This document shows, one piece after another, positions 5,962 to 11,044 of a DNA stretch of 11,044 nucleotides. This DNA comes from Thermoplasmata archaeon M9B1D (GTDB taxonomy: Archaea > Thermoplasmatota > E2 > DHVEG-1). The stretch covers positions 1-11,044 of the forward strand of contig MUGC01000023.1 of assembly GCA_002900535.1 (NCBI GenBank), read 5' to 3'. The notes under the pieces were generated by a model, which had not been told where the DNA came from, ran no database searches, and worked only from the letters and a program-made list of their open reading frames with translations. The position numbers were made by a program, and so were the translations under genes. How positions within the stretch are numbered: position 1 is the first letter of the stretch; each line of letters starts with the position of its first letter.

Positions 5962-7632
5962 ATGAATAAGAAAATAATTAGTGTTTGTATTTGTTTGATA
6001 TTTATAATATCAATTGCTTTTTCAATAGCAGTAGGTAAACAATATTCTATAGTGAAGAAGATCTCAGATGATAAAATTATTGATAATTTAATTAATCCTA
6101 ATGAGTATAGACGAATTAATTGTAATTTAATACAAAGTTCAACTGATACATATCTTATTAATACCGTATGGGGTCAATGGTGGCCTTATAATGCTAAATG
6201 TCCAATGAATAATGAACCGGGAAGACCTCCATTCCAAGAAAGGTTGGGCTGCTGGTCAGTTGCCATTGGTCAAATCATCAATCATCATCACGAGTACTAT
6301 GATTTGCAAACGCAAGGAATAAATAATTATTTGTGTACTTTAACTTGGATTGATCCTCAACATATAATAAATAATCTCGATGATCATGACTACGATTGGT
6401 CTCAAATGGTTGATGTACTAACTTCTAGTTCATCTTATGAAGCGAAGGATAATGTATCACGACTCTTATATGACTGTGCAACAATAATTCAGAAGGATTT
6501 TGGAACAGGTGGATATAAGACAATTGAAACTACAGATGATTTAACCGATCTGATTAACGAACTTATAGAACATTATCCTGCTGTGACAGCTTTTACAGAA
6601 TGGGATAATGATTTAAATGAGTCAGAAATCGTTTACGAAATTGATTATGGACGTCCTATAATGTTTTATACGATAGGTCATGATTTATCCAATGGAGATT
6701 CTTATGGGCATGCATGGATAATCGATGGATATCGTTATGTTGAATCTGGAGGACGTTTAAAATTTGAGGTCCATTTCAATTATGGATGGGCAGGAGACAA
6801 TCCAGATTCTTTAGTTGATAGTTGGTATTATTATTATGGTAATTTTCCATCTTATGATCCTAATATTATTTTTGATGAACCAAGTATTAGAAAGGGGCTA
6901 TTAATTAGGTTGGTTCCAACACCTCCCACTCTATACGGACCATCCACCGGTATTGCTGGACAACCATATGATTATACAGCATCTTCTGTTTATGATGTTA
7001 ACCCACCATTATACTATAAATTTGATTGGGGCGATGGAACTTTTTCTGATTGGCTAGGTCGTTATGACTCAGGTGAACCTTGCACTACGTCACATAAATG
7101 GAAGGAAAAAGGATCTTATGAAATAAAAGCAAAGGCAAAAGATGTTAATGGATGGGAGAGCAAATGGTCTGAACCACTAAGCATTAGTATGCCAAAAACC
7201 AAACCATATCTCAAAACACCTTTACTACTTCGTTTCGTAGAAAATCATGCGACTTCAAATGATCAATTATCGACAGCCGCGTTTGTAAAAATTAAAGGAG
7301 TAAACGGTGAATCTAAAATTAGTGCTGGTTTTATATTAACGATTAAAAACCTTGGAGATCAAATACTTCGAGACATTGAATGGACATTTGATACAGAAGG
7401 AGGAACCGTAATATTTGGAGATGGGATTAGAGGAACAATACCTGTATTAAATGAAAGTGAAGAAATTAATATTATATTCAGACCTGGTAACTTTATATTA
7501 AAAAATGCTGATGGTCAAAGTCCAATAGGAATAGGTAGAGTAACCTTAATGGCAACAGCACAAACATCAACCGATATTGCAGAAACAACTGAAGATATAT
7601 TCCTAATAGGCCCAATAATATTATTTCAATAA
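5962..7632 (+). CDS. Secreted C10 family (streptopain-like) cysteine protease with PKD-like domain
   Basis: The start is set at ATG 5962 (556 residues), because the GCGGGGG ribosome-binding site at 5949-5954 lies inside the longer frame from 5944. Residues 1-25 are a signal peptide. Residues 65-300 form the protease: WGQWWPYNAKCP (70-81; Gln72 as oxyanion residue), LGCWSVAIGQI (95-105; Cys97 nucleophile), YDWSQM then RLLYDCATIIQKDFGTGG, GRPIMF, YGHAWIIDGY (His250), and FNYGWAG (272-278). These are the C10 papain-fold motifs known from SpeB. The region between signal and protease is only about 40 residues, much shorter than the SpeB propeptide. A PKD-like domain covers about 320-410 (YKFDWGDGTFSDWLG), and an unrecognised beta-rich domain covers 425-556. 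It likely digests external protein or peptides. It lacks the shared dyad promoter of its neighbours. Confidence 0.88.
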   Translation: MNKKIISVCICLIFIISIAFSIAVGKQYSIVKKISDDKIIDNLINPNEYRRINCNLIQSSTDTYLINTVWGQWWPYNAKCPMNNEPGRPPFQERLGCWSVAIGQIINHHHEYYDLQTQGINNYLCTLTWIDPQHIINNLDDHDYDWSQMVDVLTSSSSYEAKDNVSRLLYDCATIIQKDFGTGGYKTIETTDDLTDLINELIEHYPAVTAFTEWDNDLNESEIVYEIDYGRPIMFYTIGHDLSNGDSYGHAWIIDGYRYVESGGRLKFEVHFNYGWAGDNPDSLVDSWYYYYGNFPSYDPNIIFDEPSIRKGLLIRLVPTPPTLYGPSTGIAGQPYDYTASSVYDVNPPLYYKFDWGDGTFSDWLGRYDSGEPCTTSHKWKEKGSYEIKAKAKDVNGWESKWSEPLSISMPKTKPYLKTPLLLRFVENHATSNDQLSTAAFVKIKGVNGESKISAGFILTIKNLGDQILRDIEWTFDTEGGTVIFGDGIRGTIPVLNESEEINIIFRPGNFILKNADGQSPIGIGRVTLMATAQTSTDIAETTEDIFLIGPIILFQ

Positions 7633-7642
7633 AACCAATCTC

Positions 7643-7650
7643 TTTTTTTT
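7643..7650 (+). terminator. T-run terminator after the C10 protease gene
   Basis: Eight consecutive T begin 11 nt past the stop at 7632, ahead of the separate promoter of the ATP-cone gene. Confidence 0.55.
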
Positions 7651-7708
7651 ACTAGCATTATAACACTCAGTTACATAGAAGTTGTCCAACAGCAGTTAAG
7701 GGCTTAAA

Positions 7709-7724
7709 TTAATATATATTAAAA
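7709..7724 (+). promoter_or_regulatory. TATA box of the ATP-cone gene
   Basis: TTAATATATATTAAAA, containing a perfect TTAATATATATTAA palindrome, lies 39-54 nt upstream of the ATG at 7763. It is preceded by GGGCTTAAA, which could serve as a BRE-like stretch. Expected transcription start is near 7740. Confidence 0.5.
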
Positions 7725-7762
7725 CTAATTTTTTATTGAGTTATTAGAGTTGGTGAAATTAT

Positions 7763-8032
7763 ATGCCAAAAAATGTTATTAAAAAAGATGGAAGAAGAGA
7801 GCCTTTTATCAAAGAAAAAATTGTCGTTAGCGCTGTTAAAACTGGAGCAAATGTTGAAGTAGCTAGAAAAATAGCTGATAAGATAGAGAAGCATCCAAAA
7901 GAAGATGTTCAGTCAAGTTGGATTCGTATAAAAGTATTAGATGAGTTAGAACTTCATAACCCTGATTGGCCTAAACGTTGGTACAACTATGATAAAAACA
8001 TCAAAAGATTACATAAATCTGGTCTAGTTTAG
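7763..8032 (+). CDS. Stand-alone ATP-cone domain protein
   Basis: The 89-residue product starts MPKNVIKKDGRREPFIKEKI and matches the ATP-cone fold (Pfam ATP-cone): VIKKDGRREPF at 5-15 forms the beta-hairpin nucleotide site, KEKIVVSAVKTGA at 17-29 the first helix, and VARKIADKIEKH at 33-44 the second helix. The ATP-cone is the allosteric dATP/ATP switch of ribonucleotide reductase and of the repressor NrdR. Here it stands alone, with neither a reductase nor a zinc ribbon attached. The C-terminal part (ELHNPDWPKRWYNYDKNIKR) is an additional short helix-rich tail. It may bind nucleotides and act on a partner, but no partner lies nearby. The site GGTGA is 6 nt ahead of the ATG. It is transcribed alone from its own TATA box. 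Domain call is firm; role unknown. Confidence 0.85.
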   Translation: MPKNVIKKDGRREPFIKEKIVVSAVKTGANVEVARKIADKIEKHPKEDVQSSWIRIKVLDELELHNPDWPKRWYNYDKNIKRLHKSGLV

Positions 8033-8047
8033 AATCCATCCAAATTC

Positions 8048-8072
8048 AAAAAAACCTACTTCTTTCTTTTTT
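8048..8072. terminator. Convergent terminators between the ATP-cone and Lrp-type genes
   Basis: TTTCTTTTTT on the plus strand (8063-8072) would end the ATP-cone transcript. A run of seven T on the minus strand (8054-8048) would end the converging Lrp-type transcript. Confidence 0.5.
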
Positions 8073-8108
8073 GGATTAAATCAGTTTTTACATTTTGTTG
8101 TTTATAAT

Positions 8109-8642
8109 TTAGACTTTGAAAAAATCTTTAAATTTTTCAATTTCAGGATTGTTTATTCCAAAGGACACTGTGGAAAACATTTCTTCTAACAGATGTGATT
8201 CTATTAAATATCCTTCGAATAATTTGTTAAATGTTTCTACTAAATTTTTTGCCTCTCGTATATCAGTTGCATTAAAACATGCTACCCAGTCATACAATCC
8301 ATTCATGTATGAACTGGTGATAATTTCAACTCCTGTTTTTCCTACTTGACTTGCTAAATCTCTACTCACTATTAAATTAAGTGTTTCTTCTGCAATTGGT
8401 TTATTTGATCTCTTCATAAGCATCAAGTATCTTTTTTTATTTATTTTTTCTTGATCAACTACTGCAGCATATCCCCAGATAGTATTGTTCTTTTCCAAGT
8501 TTTTTATTATTCGCCATACCTTTTGTCTTGAGAACCCTAAGGAGTTTGCAATATCGTTTATGCTTCTATTGGCATTCTTTGATAATTCCTTAAGTATCTT
8601 TTTTTCATCTTTTTCAATTTCCATTATACTGTTTTTTGGCAT
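8109..8642 (-). CDS. Lrp/AsnC-type transcriptional regulator
   Basis: Starting at ATG 8642 the protein has 177 residues. Residues 10-60 are the AsnC-type winged helix: DEKKILKELSKNANRSINDI, then GFSRQKVWRIIKNLEKNNTIWGYAAVVD, with SRQKVWRII as recognition helix. Residues about 67-155 form the second, RAM-like alpha/beta part (KRYLMLMKRSNKPI...GLYDWVACFNATDIREA...ESHLLEEMFSTV), which in the family makes dimers or octamers and binds amino acids or related effectors. A longer frame from 8681 would overlap the TATA box, so the shorter start is preferred. The gene is divergent from the NosD-like gene and shares its 375-nt upstream gap, which contains one of the four dyad promoters. That makes it a possible regulator of the secreted-protein set, but this is only positional evidence. 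Confidence 0.82.
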   Translation of the reverse strand: MPKNSIMEIEKDEKKILKELSKNANRSINDIANSLGFSRQKVWRIIKNLEKNNTIWGYAAVVDQEKINKKRYLMLMKRSNKPIAEETLNLIVSRDLASQVGKTGVEIITSSYMNGLYDWVACFNATDIREAKNLVETFNKLFEGYLIESHLLEEMFSTVSFGINNPEIEKFKDFFKV

Positions 8643-8660
8643 ATGCAACAAAATATAATT

Positions 8661-8672
8661 TTTATATTTAAA
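8661..8672 (-). promoter_or_regulatory. TATA box of the Lrp-type gene (leaderless transcript likely)
   Basis: TTTAAATATAAA on the minus strand is centred about 24 nt ahead of the ATG at 8642, with no ribosome-binding site between them. Transcription would then begin at or next to the start codon, as in many archaeal leaderless mRNAs. This also supports the chosen start. Confidence 0.6.
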
Positions 8673-8740
8673 TTTTATCAAAATGTAAAATAAACTTTTA
8701 TCAGAATTTATTTTCCTTTATTGGTAAAAATACTAAACCA

Positions 8741-8762
8741 AATAATACTATAATAATACTAT
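8741..8762 (+). repeat. Tandem 11-bp duplication
   Basis: AATAATACTAT occurs twice, back to back and without mismatch (8741-8751 and 8752-8762). It is followed directly by AAAGTATTTAA, and AATACT...AGTATT forms a short inverted repeat over the join. It lies just upstream of the second copy of the conserved intergenic element and could include its TATA box. Confidence 0.7.
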
Positions 8763-8778
8763 AAAGTATTTAACTAGC

Positions 8779-8905
8779 GGGTTTGTGGGAACCCAAGCAG
8801 CCCAACAGGAGAAAAAAAGTTCAAGAGAACCCCATTTTTAGCCCTCTTGAATTACAAACCTATTGGAAACACTGTTCTATCTTTCTAAAACCTTTTTTTC
8901 TTTTT
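8779..8905 (+). ncRNA. Conserved intergenic element, copy 2 (possible structured small RNA)
   Basis: The core shared with copy 1 is 8803-8890. Copy 2 looks more like a complete transcription unit. A TATA-like TATAAAGTATTTAA (8760-8773) precedes it, GGGTT/AACCC (about 8779-8794) can form a 5' hairpin, and a T-run (8893-8905) closes it. Two internal folds compete. One is GTTC (8819-8822) with GAAC (8827-8830), extended by A/T pairs and GAG/CTC, which parallels copy 1 with changed but still paired bases. The other is the 8-bp perfect stem TTCAAGAG (8820-8827) with CTCTTGAA (8844-8851), which copy 1 cannot form. AACAG (8804-8808) can close with CTGTT (8872-8876). Independent transcription is an inference. 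Confidence 0.42.
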
Positions 8906-8948
8906 CTTAAGAATGAAACCAGAACAAAAATTACTATTCTCGTAAATA

Positions 8949-8979
8949 TATGACAATTAGTAGCATAGTTTTTATATAC
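8949..8979 (+). promoter_or_regulatory. Shared secreted-protein promoter B: degenerate dyad plus TATA box
   Basis: TATGACAATTAGTAGCATA (8949-8967) keeps both outer arms TATG and CATA and the left CAAT, but the right inner arm is changed. The TATA box TTTTTATATAC (8969-8979) is in the same position relative to the dyad as in the other three copies. GGAGGT at 9009-9014 is only 3 nt from the ATG, shorter than in its relatives. Confidence 0.7.
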
Positions 8980-9017
8980 TTCTATTTGGATTTATATCTG
9001 AGAGAGGTGGAGGTAAT

Positions 9018-9989
9018 ATGTGGAAAAAAATAGTTGGAATTTTTATTGTATGCTTGTTTATTGGAACTATTTTATTACCAACTATTAGTAGTAGTGAAAT
9101 TATAAAAACCTGTAGATTTGGAAATACTCTTTATGTTGGTGGTAGTGGGCCTGGTAACTATACAAGGATTCAGGATGCTATTGATGATGCAAGTGATGGT
9201 GACACAGTTTTTGTCTATAGTGGAATCTACTATGAGAATATCATAATTAATAAGACAATTTCTTTAGAAGGTGAAAATCGAGATAAACCAGTTATCGATG
9301 GGGATAAGCATAATGATGTTGTTACTATTGCATCTGATTATGTTAAAATTCAAGGTTTCACAATTCAAAGAAGTGCTTATGTTCATTCAGGAATCCTAGT
9401 TTATGAATCTTATCATGTAACTATATCTAATAATATAATTGTTGATAATTCTTGGGGAATAACGCTTCATAACTCTCATTTTAATAATATACTTGGTAAT
9501 GTTATTAAAGAAAATCAATTTGTTGGAATATCGTCTTCTTATTTTTCTGCAAATAATAATATTATACTAGATAATGAAGTTATCAATAATGGAGAAGGAT
9601 CTATTGGGATAGCATTTGCCCATTCAAATGGTAATGAGATAATTAATAATAATATTTCAGGTAATTATGAAGGTATTAAATTTCTTGACATGGGTGGAAA
9701 TAAAATCATTGATAATATAATTTCAGAAAATCGATTACATGGTATATTTCTTGAAGATTCAAGAGATAATACAATAATGAACAATGATTTTCTGAATAAT
9801 GATATGGATGCATCTTTTATTACTGATAGTATAAGACACAATAATTTTTATTTGAGAAATTACTGGAATGAATCTCTAACAATACCAAAAATAATATATG
9901 GTGTAATTGAAATTGGTCACTTTTTCAAAATAAGTCATATATGGGTAAATTTTGATTTCTGGCCAAGGGCTCAACCAAAAGATTCCTAG
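9018..9989 (+). CDS. Secreted NosD-like right-handed beta-helix protein
   Basis: The product has 323 residues. Residues 1-25 (MWKKIVGIFIVCLFIGTILL...) are a signal peptide. Residues 38-95 (LYVGGSGPGNYTRIQDAIDD, then GDTVFVYSGIYYENIIINKT, ISLEGENRDKPVIDGD) are the usual entry to a pectate-lyase-like / NosD beta-helix. Residues 100-275 contain repeated parallel-helix turns with the N-x-I-x-x-N pattern (NNIIVDNSWGITL, NVIKENQFVGI, NEIINNNISGNYEGI, NKIIDNIISENRLHGI, NTIMNNDF). Residues 280-320 (RNYWNESLTIPKIIYG...FDFWPRAQP) form a C-terminal cap resembling related archaeal secreted proteins. Such helices bind or cleave polysaccharide or serve as surface scaffolds; no catalytic set was recognised, and nos genes are absent, so a copper role is not supported. 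It is driven by shared promoter B. Confidence 0.88.
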   Translation: MWKKIVGIFIVCLFIGTILLPTISSSEIIKTCRFGNTLYVGGSGPGNYTRIQDAIDDASDGDTVFVYSGIYYENIIINKTISLEGENRDKPVIDGDKHNDVVTIASDYVKIQGFTIQRSAYVHSGILVYESYHVTISNNIIVDNSWGITLHNSHFNNILGNVIKENQFVGISSSYFSANNNIILDNEVINNGEGSIGIAFAHSNGNEIINNNISGNYEGIKFLDMGGNKIIDNIISENRLHGIFLEDSRDNTIMNNDFLNNDMDASFITDSIRHNNFYLRNYWNESLTIPKIIYGVIEIGHFFKISHIWVNFDFWPRAQPKDS

Positions 9990-10025
9990 CTGATGATCAA
10001 GGGAAGGACTTTTACATAGTTCTTC

Positions 10026-10080
10026 TTGTTTTGAAAAAATATTAAAACAAATAGTATCACTAAAAACCCATTTTTCTTTT
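10026..10080 (+). terminator. Hairpin and T-run terminator after the NosD-like gene
   Basis: TTGTTTT (10026-10032) pairs perfectly with AAAACAA (10044-10050) around an 11-nt loop. TTTTTCTTTT (10071-10080) follows before the next promoter. Confidence 0.5.
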
Positions 10081-10123
10081 ATTAAAAATGAAATCAGAAC
10101 AAAACTAACTATTTTCGTCAATA

Positions 10124-10154
10124 TATGACAATAATTGACATAGTTTTTATATAC
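10124..10154 (+). promoter_or_regulatory. Shared secreted-protein promoter C: 19-bp dyad plus TATA box
   Basis: TATGACAATAATTGACATA (10124-10142) is identical to the dyad of promoter A, with the overlapping GTCA-N5-TGAC repeat at 10117-10129. TTTTTATATAC (10144-10154) is the TATA box, one base after the dyad. The leader carries GGAGGT at 10183-10188. Confidence 0.78.
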
Positions 10155-10195
10155 TTCTATTTAAATGTTATCTGTGAAAGATGGAGGTAAAAAAT

Positions 10196-10669
10196 ATGAA
10201 TAGAAAAATTATTGGAATAATATCTTTTTTACTGCTGATTTTACTTTTAACACCTGTAATAAATAGTCAATATGTGACAAAAAATAATAACTCTGGTAAA
10301 TCATCTATAGATTGGCATACAACATTTTATGCATCAATATATATTAAATTAGACTCAGATACATCTCAAATAGAAGATATAATAAATAACTGGAATAATC
10401 CACCAAAACATTTTCTAACAAATATAGATATAATAATACCAGATGCCAATTATGAAGATGGAAATTTGCTGTTTATTCACCCTTTAAGATCAGTTATTGG
10501 GGAATGGTTTGACCTTGGTCCTTTTTTTGATCCTATATCACCAAAAGAAACTACACTTGTTTATATATCAGTTTTGTGGTGTGATTTGAATTATTTACCA
10601 ACTAATAGTGGATCACCTGAAGAGTTCGTAATAGAGGGAATAGGTCCATTAATATCTTGGAGAAATTAA
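10196..10669 (+). CDS. Small secreted protein, unknown function
   Basis: The start is placed at ATG 10196 (157 residues), since an in-frame ATG at 10181 overlaps GGAGGT and would be its own ribosome-binding site. Residues 1-24 (MNRKIIGIISFLLLILLLTP...) are a signal peptide of the local style. The mature part of about 130 residues is mixed alpha/beta and acidic. Notable stretches are IDWHTTFYASIYIKLDSDTS (39-58), IEDIINNWNNPPKHF, then GEWFDLGPFFDPISPKETT and a C-terminal IEGIGPLISWRN. There is one cysteine (in VLWCDL), so no disulphide within the chain. No known domain was recognised. Being under the same promoter as the other exported proteins, it probably takes part in the same extracellular response. 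Confidence 0.7.
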   Translation: MNRKIIGIISFLLLILLLTPVINSQYVTKNNNSGKSSIDWHTTFYASIYIKLDSDTSQIEDIINNWNNPPKHFLTNIDIIIPDANYEDGNLLFIHPLRSVIGEWFDLGPFFDPISPKETTLVYISVLWCDLNYLPTNSGSPEEFVIEGIGPLISWRN

Positions 10670-10733
10670 TTGTCACCTATCCTTCCATATAATAATCAAC
10701 GATTATCTCTTTTTTCACATTATTTCGTCAATA

Positions 10734-10764
10734 TATGACAAGTATTGACATATTTTTTAAATAC
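10734..10764 (+). promoter_or_regulatory. Shared secreted-protein promoter D: dyad plus TATA box
   Basis: TATGACAAGTATTGACATA (10734-10752) differs from copies A and C at two central bases only. The GTCA-N5-TGAC repeat (10727-10739) is intact. TTTTTAAATAC (10754-10764) is the TATA box, again one base after the dyad. GGAGGT at 10794-10799 precedes the ATG at 10808 by 8 nt. Confidence 0.77.
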
Positions 10765-10807
10765 TCCTATCTGGATTTGTATCTGAGAGAGGTGGAGGTA
10801 AGTTAAA

Positions 10808-11044
10808 ATGAAATATAAAATTTTAAGTTTGATAATAATCCTTTTTTTAGTTAGCACTGTTTTTGCATCCTCTGTTAATAATATATTTGAGCAAAAGACT
10901 CTTTATGATTGGTATGGTGATGTTATTGATAAAAATGGACATGCTGTAACTGGTTATGATCAATATGACATAAGTAATGTAACTTATACAAATAATGAAG
11001 GTGATGTTACTGTAAAGATTCAATTATATGATGTTATAATGGAT
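10808..11044 (+). CDS. Secreted protein, unknown (cut by right window edge)
   Basis: The frame is open for 79 codons to the right edge. Residues 1-22 (MKYKILSLIIILFLVSTVFA) are a signal peptide, with cleavage expected after VFA or nearby. The visible mature start (LYDWYGDVIDKNGHAVTGYD, then ISNVTYTNNEGDVTVKIQLY) is aromatic and acidic and looks beta-rich; the pattern D-x-x-G-x-x-V...V-T-Y-T-N-N-E-G-D-V-T-V-K suggests an Ig/PKD-like or carboxypeptidase-regulatory-like strand arrangement, but too little is present to decide. It has shared promoter D and the strong GGAGGT site, so it belongs to the same set of exported proteins. The family cannot be named from this fragment. Confidence 0.75.
   Translation, partial: MKYKILSLIIILFLVSTVFASSVNNIFEQKTLYDWYGDVIDKNGHAVTGYDQYDISNVTYTNNEGDVTVKIQLYDVIMD

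Noticed and set aside
8116..8349. Plus-strand frame of 77 codons
   Set aside because: Antisense to the Lrp-type gene, with no promoter or ribosome-binding site of its own.
9018..9989. NosD proper, copper insertion for nitrous oxide reductase
   Set aside because: Only the beta-helix repeat is shared. No nosZ, nosF or nosY genes are present and the protein belongs to a set of varied exported proteins.
9876..10121. Minus-strand frame of 81 codons
   Set aside because: It overlaps the end of the NosD-like gene and runs through the terminator and repeated upstream block; no domain and no start signal.
10196..10669. Staphostatin/Spi-like inhibitor of the C10 protease
   Set aside because: Only the small size and neighbourhood suggest it; no sequence similarity was visible and two other genes lie between.
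4353..10739. CRISPR-like direct repeats (GTCAATATATGAC four times)
   Set aside because: Copies are separated by whole genes and each has the same position before a TATA box, so they are promoter elements, not an array.

Overview
The window looks like archaeal, AT-rich DNA. The signs are TATA-type promoters about 25 bp ahead of the expected transcription starts, strong GGAGGT ribosome-binding sites, T-run terminators, an Lrp-type regulator with a probable leaderless mRNA, a stand-alone ATP-cone protein, a GH57 amylase family enzyme beside two GT4 glycosyltransferases, and a run of secreted proteins whose signal peptides share the MNKK-x-VGIF style. That mix fits an uncultured Thermoplasmatota-like archaeon from anoxic sediment (marine benthic group D type). 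The lineage call is an inference from gene style, not from a marker gene.

Left part (1-4054, all on the minus strand): a glucan (glycogen-like) metabolism block. In transcription order it holds a tandem winged-helix protein (4054-3665), a GT4 glycosyltransferase (3556-2426), a GH57 alpha-amylase/glucanotransferase-like enzyme whose start lies 2 nt beyond the GT4 stop (2423-1245), and a second GT4 enzyme (1176-1) that runs off the left edge. Synthesis and remodelling of an alpha-glucan is the simplest reading.

Middle and right part (4055-11044): mainly plus-strand genes for exported proteins: a two-domain beta-rich protein (4435-5424), a C10 (streptopain-like) cysteine protease with a PKD-like domain (5962-7632), a NosD-like beta-helix protein (9018-9989), an unknown 157-residue secreted protein (10196-10669) and the start of another secreted protein (10808 to the right edge). 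Between them sit a stand-alone ATP-cone protein (7763-8032) and a convergent Lrp/AsnC-type regulator (8642-8109).

The most striking signal is not a gene. Four of the five secreted-protein genes have the same promoter: a 19-bp dyad, TATGACAATAATTGACATA or a close variant, starting exactly 20 bp ahead of a TTTTT(A/T)(A/T)ATAC TATA box, followed by a short leader with GGAGGT. This looks like a local regulon. The proteins share the promoter, leader and signal peptide but have unrelated mature parts. Ahead of two of these promoters lies a second conserved intergenic element of about 90 nt (4251-4339 and 8803-8890) that may encode a small structured RNA. The neighbouring Lrp-type protein is a possible, unproven regulator.
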